Source: Nemertoderma westbladi (taxonomy: Eukaryota; Xenacoelomorpha; Nemertodermatida; Nemertodermatidae). From it: a stretch of 22,859 bases of DNA. The notes under the pieces are model-generated. The model made no database searches and was not told the DNA's origin. It saw only the letters and a list, made by a program, of their open reading frames with translations. Positions within the stretch are counted from its first letter, which is position 1. The number at the start of each line of letters is the position of its first letter. Location: contig JAUCBJ010002737.1 in assembly GCA_032718475.1 (NCBI GenBank), positions 1 through 22,859 of the forward strand, in the 5' to 3' direction. The translations under genes and the position numbers were made by a program. Positions 1 to 9,133 of this stretch are shown in pieces.

Positions 1-1235
1 TACATAAACATCGAGGTAATTTTGGATCATATAGGAAACAGACATCTCCTACTGATGGAAGTAATTGTGATGTTGCGGAACGATTATTGACTTTATGCGA
101 TCTCTTAAATAGCATAAGTAATCTTCTCTCCAACTTCTCCAGAAAAAGTTTGGAGGCTATTTCCTGATAGCGAGTTCTGTTAATGAGGTTTGACTTGGTT
201 AATTCTAAATTGAGCGATCTTATGTTTGGTGCTGGAAGTGCACATACTCTTCACCCAGCAAGAAAATGGCTAGGTTTTAGAATATCGATAGTATCATTAC
301 TATCTGACAAAATGTACGTTAGTGGACGGCTGTTTACAGAAGCTTCGCACGAAGTTAGAACTGTTTGAAACTCTTCATCTGCCAACACAGCTCTTTCTAC
401 CATTTTTCTCAAATTTCCCTTTATGATACATATACATCTCTCAATGAACCCGTGAGCTGCAGGATATCTCTCAATATTTAAATGCCATGTGATTGATAAG
501 TCTCCGAAAGTCTTCTTTACCAAATCACTATGTAATAATTTTCTATATATATATCGAAATCTTGTTTAATAATCGTGTTTAAGAACGTTTAAATGTACTA
601 TTGTTATCACTAAAGATTAGTGAAGGAACTACTTGCCAACTTATGAATCTGTTAAATAAATGCGATAAGAAGTAATTTTACTTGTAAACTGGATACAGTT
701 TCTAAGTGTACTGCTCTAACTACAGCAACATGTAAATAGGCACACATAGACTTTCATAGTAAATCCTTCGGGGTCTGACAAAGTGCGGACTACTTTCAGA
801 GGTCCACAGAATTCAATTTCTACGTGACTAAATGCTGGTAGTTCAGCTGTTCTTTCTAGAGGCAAGGGGCTAACGGGGGGTGGTGTTTATGGGTTCCCTT
901 GTATTCTCTTGCAAATTGAATTGTTGTTTTAATAATTTGCTGTGCACGAAGAATCCAAAATTGTTCCCGTATTTGAGCGAGTGTACTTCTCACCCTTGAA
1001 TGATTGATATAATTGTGTGCACTGCGTATTAACAGCTTATAATGATCAGTAGGGGGAAGTGATATAGGGTTTTTTGTATGCCAAGGTACTACTGGACTTG
1101 TAATTCGTCCCGTAGCATGGAGTAAATCTTCTAAATCAATAAACAAATTCAGCTGTTTCACTATATTAGGGCATTTATTTCCCTGTGGGTGATGAAGGTA
1201 GTTAAGTTCGGTAAAGTGGTTTGTTGGCATACTTT
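1..1235 (-). pseudogene. BEL/Pao-like retrotransposon integrase remnant
   Basis: The minus strand holds the integrase of a BEL/Pao-type LTR retrotransposon, read from about 1235 down to the window edge. An open block at 1230-856 matches the zinc-binding head (the histidine pair and the FWI motif are visible), but the later cysteine pair reads as non-cysteine residues. From about 850 to 540 core-like residues continue with stops and frame changes. An open block at 523-251 holds the end of the catalytic core: GFIER, LRKMVERAVL and NSRPLTYI are hallmarks of this family. Past a stop near 250 the C-terminal region continues to position 1, with a VGDVCFLYD-like motif. An intact element would insert its cDNA copy in the nucleus; this one is broken by frameshifts and stops. 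Seen: the motifs and breaks. Known: the family pattern. Inferred: one old copy, cut by the window edge. Confidence 0.8.
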
Positions 1236-1243
1236 CAACAACA

Positions 1244-1358
1244 AAAAGTTAATAAACAAGAGTCTTACACCCCATAAACTACATAAAATATAGAATCAGG
1301 ACATGGTTCTATGTTTTTTGTAGTTTATGGGGTGTAAGACTCTTGTTTATTTACTTTT
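1244..1358. repeat. Near-perfect 115-nt hairpin (foldback element or RNA hairpin)
   Basis: Bases 1244-1298 are the reverse complement of 1304-1358, leaving a loop of about five bases (1299-1303). The longest uninterrupted pairing is 33 bp (1251-1283 with 1319-1351). I see only mismatches at 1250/1352 and 1284/1318, plus two G-T pairs at 1289/1313 and 1296/1306. It lies between a minus-strand BEL/Pao remnant and a plus-strand Ty3/gypsy-like remnant. It could be a short foldback transposon, an inverted duplication, or a transcribed hairpin giving small RNAs. No clear target-site duplication was seen. Confidence 0.9.
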
Positions 1359-1359
1359 A

Positions 1360-1815
1360 ATTTAATATATACAGTACATAACAACCCCCTGATAGTCAGT
1401 ATGACGTTACATTCAATTATCATATGCTGAAAACAGTCCTGGGGGAGAGGATGCACTATGTCATGAAAAAATGATAAACTGGAGACGCATGGGACCTGAA
1501 ACAGCGATAATGGACCTAAAATTGGCATACATGCAAATATAATTTGAAAAATCACTACGACTGTGGACTGTGTAAGACTGTGGTATGCAATAGATACAGA
1601 TACATTGTCACTAGAATAAGGTTTAGACTTGGGCTGGCCCCGAAAATCAAGGACAATACCGTTGAGGCAACTCTGTCCCAAAACGAAAATGTGACGAAAG
1701 CTACAGACTACCTTCCATGATGATGTCTACATGGAACAGATTAGATCTCTACTGAAGAGATGCGAAGCCACCTGCTAGATTACGGCCTGCTCATAAAGGA
1801 TGCTGAGATAGTAGG
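1360..1815. other. Interval without a recognisable gene
   Basis: No domain could be recognised on either strand. A 118-codon open stretch on the minus strand (1681-1325) runs into the hairpin and has no familiar motif. At about 1716-1775 on the plus strand a short stretch (HDDVYMEQIRSLLKRCEAT) faintly resembles the segment after the catalytic motif of a gypsy-type reverse transcriptase. It sits just upstream of the RNase H tail, so it may be part of the same decayed pol gene. Confidence 0.35.
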
Positions 1816-1817
1816 TA

Positions 1818-2165
1818 GTGGCAAGCAAGAAATTCAAGTATCAAGAGATAATTTCAACATTGAACTGGAGGCAAGAGTCTAAAATTGCTGTAAATATTGG
1901 GGAGAATATCACACGGCGCAAGTTGCACTCTATATGTGGGCAGCTGCAAAATATTGCTGATGCACTGACAAGAGTACCCAGAGAATGGATAAAACCAACG
2001 AACGATGTCAAGGAAGATTTAGTAGATATCGAAATCGAAGATACGACTCAACTGGATCCAGCAAGAGATGATGACAATTTCAATCAAGAACGAATAGCGA
2101 AGTTGCATCGGATAGCACATCAGGGCACAAAACACACCTTAGAGCTGTGCAATCGAAATTGGGCC
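1818..2165 (+). pseudogene. Ty3/gypsy-like pol remnant, left part (RNase H tail and first half of integrase zinc finger)
   Basis: The plus-strand frame contains NIADALTRVPREW, which matches the ADALSR-type end of the RNase H domain in Ty3/gypsy-like pol proteins. After an acidic linker comes ERIAKLHRIAHQGTKHTLEL, the histidine half of the HHCC zinc finger at the N-terminus of integrase. The frame is open but stops being pol-like at a TTAA at 2166-2169, where a foreign element begins. The cysteine half resumes after the matching TTAA at 3742-3745. No intact RT is seen upstream in the window. Because the host gene is decayed beyond this point, it is called a pseudogene fragment. Confidence 0.75.
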
Positions 2166-3745
2166 TTAACCCTATTAGTACTGGGCTATAAAATGCTGTA
2201 CAAATACCGGGGGGGGGGGGGGGGGGGTCATATTGACCCATCCCTCTAAAATCTACAAATATTAACGAAAATGTCTGATTTTTTGTTTGTACGTAGGTAT
2301 CACTAGTCTGGATCCGACCGAAAAAAAAAATTTCGAAAAAATGTACTGGGGTGGTATTATTGCAGCACCAAAATTACAAGTAGTGCACAATTTTCACAAA
2401 ATTTGAAAGTTACATTTTTCGGCTAATTATTTTTCAATACAGGTTTTCTGGGGCGCAAAATACATTGGAAAATATTTAAAAATGATATGATTACCATAAA
2501 TGGCTGTTTAGTCCTCTATGCGTAGGAAAAAAAATGAAAAAAACAAGTAACCAGCACTTTTCAGTTAGAACACAAAATTTTTAATTCACTTATACGATGC
2601 TATAACTTCACATTTTCAGGTTTTCTAGGGCGCTGATTCTAATGGAATACATTTCAAATATGCCAGATCATTGCTACTTGTATTTTTCGGCGTAATTTGG
2701 CAAATTTTGATGCTAGCACCAAATTTCGTACCCATCACCAAAAAGTACAAGTTTGCGATGTCCAGTGCTGTTTTTATTGATTCCATCGGATTCAGGGCCC
2801 TCACAAACCCGTATAACGCAAGAAACAAGATGATACTATCTACTGATCAATTTACTCATTTTCCAAAATTTGGTGCTGGCACAACAATTTTCACCTCCAC
2901 CGGCGAAAAATACAAGTTTAAAAACTCTTATGAAATTTTTACTGATTCCATTGAATTCAGAACCATAACAAACCCGTATAACGCAAGAAACAAGATGACA
3001 CAATCAATTGATATATTTGATGGTTTTCAAAATTTGGTGCTAGCACCACATTTTGCACCCACTTCCGAAAAATACAAGTTTGAGATGTCTAGTTCGATAA
3101 TTATATATTCCATTGAATTCGGAACAGCATAAACCTCTAAAATGCAAGAAATAAATTGTCACAAGCAATTTTATCTATTGAATGGATTTTCAAAATTTCG
3201 TGCTAGCACCAAAATTTGCACACAGCACCGAAAAATACAAGTTTGATACGCTTGGTGCAATCGTATATATTTAATAGAAACCAGAACCCCAAAAAACCCC
3301 AATTGCTTAAAAAACAAGTTTCAAACAATCAATTTACAAAATTGACATATTTCAAAATTTGGTGCTGGCACCAAAATTTGGCACCCGCCGAAAAAAACAA
3401 GTTTGAAATTTCTAAATCAATTTATATGAATTTCATCCAATTGCTAACACCAAAAAACCGGTATAATTCAAAAATAGAGATGTTACAAATCATATTTAAT
3501 GAAATGTAATTTTCAAAAAAACGTCTCAAAAAAAGTGCCAAAAGTCGGGTTAAAAAATGGTGCTATAACTCGAAAACCACCCAATATTTTTGAAAACGGT
3601 TTTCACTACTTGGAAGACAATAGATTTTTAGGAAAATTCATAAAATTTCAGATTCCCAACTGCGTTTGTTTCAGAATTATAATAAAAAAACCACGGGGGG
3701 TGGGTCATATTGACCCCCCCCCCCCCCCGGGTTTAATAGGGTTAA
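2166..3745. mobile_element. Non-autonomous piggyBac-like element with TTAA target duplication
   Basis: The insert is bounded by TTAA at 2166-2169 and 3742-3745. Just inside are inverted ends CCCTATTA (2170-2177) and TAATAGGG (3734-3741). TTAA targets and terminal CCC are typical of piggyBac-type DNA transposons. The arms also share a poly-G/C run (2209-2227 and 3714-3728) next to the palindrome GGGTCATATTGACCC (2225-2239 and 3702-3716). The element is 1572 bp without its target site and encodes no transposase that I can recognise, so it would depend on an enzyme supplied elsewhere. The middle contains a tandem repeat array. It splits a Ty3/gypsy-like integrase; removing the insert plus one TTAA brings the flanking pol segments into the same frame. 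That supports these bounds independently of the end motifs. Confidence 0.82.
2640..3480. repeat. Tandem array of about 160-165 bp units inside the piggyBac-like element
   Basis: Five units are visible. The anchor ACAAGTTT (ACAAGTTTG in most) occurs at 2747, 2912, 3074, 3237 and 3397, spaced 165, 162, 163 and 160. Each unit carries a variant of the palindrome GGTGCTAGCACC, flanked by AAAATTTG-like sequence, followed by a CCGAAAAATACAAG segment. Units 1 and 2 share the longest identical stretch after it (ACAAACCCGTATAACGCAAG). An inverted copy of the anchor segment lies at 2676-2692, making a hairpin with 2737-2752. Less similar pieces may continue to about 2340. Since some units are multiples of three, an open frame runs through part of the array, but this looks like a by-product. 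Confidence 0.85.
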
Positions 3746-4720
3746 AGAAACCAGTCAGTAAACAGCTCGTTCAGGATGTATACAACAAATACATAGAATG
3801 CAACAGCATTGAACCCAGTCCTGCTGCCTTCGAACAGGGAAAAGTAGATATGCTGTGGGCACATTTATCAATGGATTTTACACTACACAGTATGGGAATA
3901 GGAAACATTTGATAATAATTGATTGTTCATCCGGATATACTATTTGTAGACGGGCTGCAAACAAAGAAACACTGCTGGTAATTAATGAGCTGGATGAGGA
4001 CCACCACATGAGGTCCTGGCTAACCAAGGGCCAGCACTTCGAAGTAAGGAGTTTGATGAGTTTTTGGATAGTTGGAAAATTGTACGAATTCCAGCCTGTG
4101 AATGCCATCCTAAAGAAAACCTTGATAGGGTGCACCGCACAATTAAAAAGTGGGCAGCATGGTCTGGTAAAACGTTTGAGCAAGCCACATTTATATACAA
4201 TAACACTACAAGTATGGGTCATCGAGCCAGCCCTATGAAAAAGTGCAGGGAGGGAATAGTGAGATGTGAAGTAGAGATACCAGTTGTTACCCCTATCTCA
4301 ACCAGCTCTTGGAAAGCACAGCCGGATCATCCATCGAAGTATAAACTTAAAGTTGGTGACCTGGTTTTCGTCAAACCCGATCAACATGTTCATTACTCTA
4401 CTCGGTGGAAGGGTCCTATTCACATTGATGCTGTTGAATCAATCAATCAATGTAATCAATTTGCTGTGTATGTTAATGGTATCCGCAGACATATCCAGGA
4501 TGTACGAAAAACAACTGCCCCAATCAATGACAATCGAGATGGAGAACACTTTGTCAATAACTCAAACTGAGACAGAGAATATAATGAGTCAAGCGATGAA
4601 GGAACTGTGGAGGAAGAGGCACTGGGTGAGTCACCAGAAGGTGATCCAATGGCAACAAAGGTCATCTCACATGCAGGATGGGTTATATGCCCACCTTGTC
4701 ACTATGAACGCTAACTGAAT
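3742..4720 (+). pseudogene. Ty3/gypsy-like integrase remnant, right part
   Basis: Pol coding resumes at the right TTAA and runs through the end of the integrase zinc finger, where only the second cysteine is kept (KYIECNSIEP; a tyrosine stands at the usual first cysteine). Next come the catalytic core start (LSMDFT), then LIIIDCSSGY after a frameshift near 3900. A further shift near 4030-4060 leads to SKEFDEFLDSW and NLDRVHRTIKKWA, where the usual catalytic Glu position reads as Asp. The C-terminal part (KLKVGDLVFVKPDQ, TRWKGP, VNGIRRHIQDVR) is the SH3-like DNA-binding end typical of these integrases. An acidic tail follows in another frame to about 4720. At least three frame breaks make it non-functional. 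No LTR could be delimited downstream. Confidence 0.8.
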
Positions 4721-4724
4721 CAGA

Positions 4725-5235
4725 ACTGAATGAAATGTGAAACCTATAATTTTTGGAGCTGTAACGGATTCTGAAAGCAAAAGGCAGACAAACTGGGTAA
4801 GGTGAAGCCGAACTAGTTTTATAAATTTTATATTCATCAGAATCTGGGGAAGGTATAGGACCTATGTTGGCCAGGGAAAACAGGGGATGGGACAGTCGAA
4901 CTGTACTGCAGTACTGGGTGGTGACAGGCGGGAGTGTACTGATACGGTAATTTACCCTATACTGATTATTCATTATTGACTATCAGATTATATGTGTCTT
5001 ATTATTCTGTACATAAATGCATTTTGTACACAAACACTATAATCCCAAACTCTCTACTACATCTACTACATGTTCAGGGAGGCATTCCAAACCACCAGCT
5101 CACTTTGGTTTCTGCAACACATAGATGTTGCATGCACATGGGGGTGTGTGAAGATTTATATGTTGTGAAGAACTAGAGACTTTAGGATTTAAAGAGGAGG
5201 ATCTAAGACTGGTATTATCTGTTGTCTGATTTTAA
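4725..5235. other. Interval after the gypsy-like pol; no gene seen
   Basis: No protein domain was recognised. By position this could hold the 3' non-coding part or LTR of the Ty3/gypsy-like element. A purine-rich stretch (AAAGAGGAGGATC, about 5189-5203) could be a polypurine tract. No second LTR copy exists in the window to test this, so the assignment stays open. Confidence 0.3.
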
Positions 5236-5238
5236 TAC

Positions 5239-5287
5239 TATTTCCACTGTCCACTGTCTAACTTCGCTCGACCAAGTAGTAGTAGTA
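5239..5287 (+). repeat. 3'-end stub of an RTE-like LINE with TAG-repeat tail
   Basis: This short segment matches the 3' end of the RTE-like LINE at 11484-11525 (there on the minus strand). Both share ATTTCCACTGTCC, TTCGCTCGACC and a run of TAG triplets. Here an extra eight bases after the first block repeat CACTGTC. The stub ends in TAGTAGTAGTATGG. A severely 5'-truncated or decayed insertion of the same LINE family is the simplest reading. Similarity upstream of 5239 is not convincing. Confidence 0.6.
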
Positions 5288-5289
5288 TG

Positions 5290-6075
5290 GCATACAACAG
5301 TTTCATGCTTTTATTTCTGGCATTTCTAATGTACTTCTGCACTATATAATATATTGATAACCGGTACCTTTTCTGATATCCTTTTATGATTTCTGTATTG
5401 GATGTTCTTACTTTGGCTCATATTGGATTATACATACCAAGACTGTTGCATATTACCTGCCTTGTCTTCCTTATATCTACAGGACATTAATATCGAAGGT
5501 TCCTTCCTGTACATTTCCGACTCACAAGCCACATTATGGAAATGATTTTCTATACACAACTAAATCCCTTGAAAGAAGGTAATATCAACATGGGTGGAAT
5601 AGCAGGATCAACTCTTGCGAATTCTCAGTAGCTTGTAAATATAATTAAAATTAGATTGTAAATCGATAAATTGTAAATAACATAACATAACATTCATATA
5701 TTAATCATTTAAAACGATATATAGTCACTCCATCAAAATAAAATAAAATGTCGCAACAATGCAACAAAATATCTGTATGTCCTCAGACAAACCATGCTAG
5801 CTCAGTTTTGCCCAAATTGACCTATAATATATATTACTGTATGTTACATATTAGAGAACTTTATATTGATGAGTGTAAGGAGACAATAGGCCCAATTAAA
5901 TTTGTATACGGAATATCTATAATGGAATATAAGAAATTTAAATATCTATATAAATAAAAGTGAAAGCAAAGTCATTGGTGAACGTGTGAAACCCGAAACA
6001 CTGGAGGCAACCCGAGAGCTCTCTCTTGGCTGTTAGCTATGGAGCAGGGAAGGTTCCACACTTATACTCCATAAA
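5290..6075. other. AT-rich interval without a recognisable gene
   Basis: No domain, RNA gene or clear repeat was recognised. Short open stretches exist (for example 5748-5957 on the plus strand), but they have no familiar motif, and such stretches are expected by chance in this composition. Confidence 0.5.
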
Positions 6076-6079
6076 AACT

Positions 6080-6700
6080 TTTTCCTGTTTCGATGGTATA
6101 CATGAACTGTTTCTGCATCTGTTGTCTTAACTGTCTCTGTGACAGCAGTATAGCCATCACCATGATCTTTTGCCCCAGATGCAAGGGTCTCATACCGTCA
6201 TACCTGTTGCTCAGCTGTAGTGTAAACCTTGATCTCACAGGGCTGTTGCAATAGAGAGGACCAGTCATACCTTGGAAAGTTAAATTTCTTAGTCCTGCTA
6301 GCATGGCGAAAATGGAGACAAAGTCTTATCTTAGTCACAATAAGACAATGATCACTGGTGAAGGTGCGAAGAGTAATTCATGTACAATCATGTACAGAGC
6401 TCCTCTATTTCTTACGAAACAGAATATGGTCTATCTGATACTTATAACCATTGGGTCCAGTATGTGTCCACAGCTTTCCAGTTCGCTTGTGGAACTGGGG
6501 CCCAGCTGAGAACAATCCATTTCCAGAGATGAAGTCCTGAAGATGGACTAAATTTCGCTTGACATTGCTGTAGACCCATGGCTGTGTTGAGGTACAATGT
6601 AGACTGGTATGGTATTGATGTCACCCAGGAAGGATAGTAATTCATGCTGATCCACTCCATCAATAGCTGCTTGTTGACTGGTAGAATTTTCCACCTCCTC
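6080..6700 (-). pseudogene. RTE-like LINE endonuclease fragment
   Basis: Read on the minus strand, three landmarks of an apurinic-endonuclease-like LINE domain occur in order: FLGDIN (about 6632-6614), KLWTHTGPNGYKYQIDHILF (about 6475-6418) and SDHCLIVTKIRL (about 6357-6322). They are followed by FDW/YDW-like and LQLSNRYDGM, which match the linker after the endonuclease in RTE-like elements (compare SNR/QNRFEAL in the LINE at 13393-13645). Frames change several times and stops are present. The domain would nick target DNA to start reverse transcription. No RT domain follows; the fragment ends near 6080. Seen: motifs in order. Inferred: an old truncated LINE, related to but not identical with the LINE at 11484-17160. 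Confidence 0.7.
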
Positions 6701-6709
6701 TACTGGGGG

Positions 6710-7700
6710 GATACTATGAGTGAATGAATAGCATACGTTTTAAGGACCCTTTTGAAAATAAGGTTATACCTTAAGGGACATTTCCTTGCACATGCATTTG
6801 ATGCACCATGGTATAATTTACATATCATTTTATTGGTACAACCTTTAATGGACATATCATTTTTACTGGAACGTTTTACATTTTAAATGGATGTATCGAT
6901 TATGTTGGATCCTTTTTTATTTAATTGCTGCCTTTTAAAACAGACTTTTGTATATCGTTTGACTTAAAAAAACAATATGAAGATTAGCCTATATTTTTAT
7001 TGATGCTTTTAAATTTTAAATCCTGTACAATAACATAATTTTTCCAATATGAATTTTACTTTATGTGTTAATGTTAGTCTGTTGTTATTCTTGTCGATCA
7101 CCCAACATATTTTTATTGTGTTTTTAATTAGTGTACGTTTTAGACTGTTACAGTAGAACAATTTGTTCCATTTGTTGTATAATATTTTGTTTAATTTGAC
7201 TGCAATTAACAATTACAATCAGAACAACCTTAGGAAAATACTTAGCCAGTCTTCCACAACATGAGAAGAGGCAACGAATTATGCTGTTGGTGGTCTAATT
7301 TGTCCAATGCTGCATGTGCACTGTGCAGTTGATTTCATCAATAGACCAAATAATACTACTGCAAGGGCAAGTCACCAACCATCCCCATGTCCTTAATCAT
7401 AATCTTGTCAATCTGTCCTGTCTGTATTTGGTGCTCTGCATTAGTCATTAAACTAACTCCCAAGGTATAGTACTCTTACTATCCAAACCCTGAATTTACT
7501 CCCCCAGCATATCCAGGTACCCACTTACAGCTGGGTGGACTGATCCTAGCTGCTTAGAGTTAACATATATTAATAAAAACTCATGACGGAAAACTGAAAC
7601 TCTGAAAAACATTACATAGGCCCACATTAAAATATTAAACCAAAGAAAATTAACTTGAAATACACCTATAAAAAGAACAATCTGATACCACCATCACCTT
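6710..7700. other. AT-rich interval downstream of the transporter gene
   Basis: No gene was recognised. The part nearest 7700 would be the 3' untranslated region of the minus-strand transporter. I saw no perfect AATAAA close to the stop on the minus strand; a weaker AATATA lies at about 7571-7566. A short stretch at about 7511-7545 (CCAGGTACCCACTTACAGCT, then GGGTGGACTG) contains a small imperfect inverted repeat and may be part of a dispersed repeat, but this cannot be shown here. Confidence 0.4.
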
Positions 7701-7707
7701 AGATCTT

Positions 7708-9021
7708 CTACTTGTTAATAGCACACCCGAAAATAAATACAGCTATCAAAGAGAAAATAAATGGTAATCCCAACAGACTGAGAAATGAGCAAGCAATTTC
7801 CATGCCAAAATAATCATTCAGAATCCCACCAATTATGGGACCTATGATAGCCCCAATAGACATTGAAATTCGCATCATTTGTTGGAGAAGCGATCTAGTG
7901 TCAACATTACCAGGATAGCCACAAACTTTGATAACAATTTGGGTTTGTGTTTCCAGTGAAGGTGTTAGGAATAATCCACCCCCGACTCCAATGAGAGCAC
8001 ACCCAATGATGGATATAGCAAGATAATGGGGTAAACCCAGTAATTTAGTAGGACCTATAAAATGCATTGATACTGATAGTAACATTGCACCAAATACAGT
8101 TGGTACGATAGGTTTTAAATGCTTCATCATTAAGGAGATTATTAGACTAGTGGGAAATAGAAGTCCCGAATATATCATATAAATAGGACCAATATTGTAC
8201 TGGTTGACATTGTAGTTGTGGTGAATATAGGCAGCATAGTTCGCAACTGTAAATGCTGAAACTATTCTCCAATAAATGTTCAATATAAATATAAGTGTTA
8301 TTGCTGGATTTTTCAGAACTCCACGATAAGTTGGTCTGACATCTTCCGATTGATATCTGTCATAAATATATGCTGGCGCCTCCTTCCAACAATAAAGAAC
8401 GACAATAAGATACATTAAACCGGATATTATCAATGGGAACTCAAAACCCAATGCAGCGAACATTGTTGAACCAAAAACTGGAGCAATCATAATTCCCAAA
8501 GTGTCACAAACAATTGCTAGACTGGTTAATAAGGTTCTTTGTTGTGGCCACAATTCCATCAATAGGCTGTATGAGTACATGAAACTGATGCTGAGTCCAA
8601 CAGCCTCAATTAGGCGCAGTGAAAAACATACGAATATGTATATTATTCCATTGCTTTTAGGTATATATTCAACAAACCCAAATGCCAACTGAGAAAGTGT
8701 CCCAATGATACCGAATATGCCCAGAGATATACGAGTACCCCAGTTGTTGATAGAATGGGGAAAAGTAATGTATATTATTAATCTCGCAATGGAAAATGTT
8801 GCCAGTAATGCACCAATCAGAGTCTTCGACCATCCACGCTCTTCTACAACAATTGGGAAGAAGGTCTCTAATAGATTGTGACACCATCCTGGTATCATCT
8901 GATACAATAACAACATGCCCACCAAAATGTAAAGTCTCCAGCCCGTTTGATGGCCTCTCTGATTTGTTAGCATTCTATTTGTATCGCGGGAAATATTGGA
9001 AGCTGCTTCCTGTGACATCAT
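7708..9021 (-). CDS. MFS transporter, SLC18B1-like (possible vesicular polyamine/amine transporter)
   Basis: An uninterrupted 437-residue membrane protein. The first in-frame ATG is at 9021 (another at 9018); the frame is closed upstream by TAA at 9033-9031, and the codon at 9030 is TTG, unlikely to start an animal gene. A short soluble N-terminus (about 28 residues) is followed by roughly twelve hydrophobic segments, with a hydrophilic loop near residues 215-238 between the two six-helix halves, as in the major facilitator superfamily. GTRISLGIFG after TM2 sits where MFS motif A lies. SLRLIEAVGLS in TM4, GIMIAPVFG in TM5 and GAIIGPIIGGIL in TM11 fit the SLC18B1/vesicular amine transporter group; family members move polyamines or monoamines by proton exchange, and the substrate here is inferred only. 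No introns or breaks are seen. Length is normal. A monocarboxylate-transporter-like or other MFS subfamily is the alternative. Its upstream region contains repeated foldbacks. Confidence 0.88.
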   Translation of the reverse strand: MMSQEAASNISRDTNRMLTNQRGHQTGWRLYILVGMLLLYQMIPGWCHNLLETFFPIVVEERGWSKTLIGALLATFSIARLIIYITFPHSINNWGTRISLGIFGIIGTLSQLAFGFVEYIPKSNGIIYIFVCFSLRLIEAVGLSISFMYSYSLLMELWPQQRTLLTSLAIVCDTLGIMIAPVFGSTMFAALGFEFPLIISGLMYLIVVLYCWKEAPAYIYDRYQSEDVRPTYRGVLKNPAITLIFILNIYWRIVSAFTVANYAAYIHHNYNVNQYNIGPIYMIYSGLLFPTSLIISLMMKHLKPIVPTVFGAMLLSVSMHFIGPTKLLGLPHYLAISIIGCALIGVGGGLFLTPSLETQTQIVIKVCGYPGNVDTRSLLQQMMRISMSIGAIIGPIIGGILNDYFGMEIACSFLSLLGLPFIFSLIAVFIFGCAINK

Positions 9022-9133
9022 GTAAACCAATTAGAGTAAATCAATTCAAAGGAAAAAATAGTAGTGTAGATTAACTAAACGAACTACCTTAAACAATTGA
9101 CTTCTAGAATATTATTTGTACTTATGGTATAAA

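Noticed and set aside
2671-3132. A 153-codon open frame with a repeated peptide of about 55 residues
   Set aside because: It coincides with the tandem array of the piggyBac-like element; the repeat period being near a multiple of three explains the open frame.
2640-3480. Possible CRISPR array because of regular repeats
   Set aside because: Units are about 160 bp and similar along most of their length, with no short repeats separated by unique spacers; the context is a eukaryotic transposon.
3878-4222. Minus-strand open frames across the integrase remnant
   Set aside because: They are antisense shadows of the plus-strand integrase domains and have no recognisable motif.
7511-7545. Inverted repeat around CCAGGTACCCACTTACAGCT
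   Set aside because: It feels like a dispersed repeat but is too short to classify without a database search.
9022-9030. Earlier start of the transporter at 9030
   Set aside because: The codon there is TTG; in an animal gene the first in-frame ATG at 9021 is the likely start.
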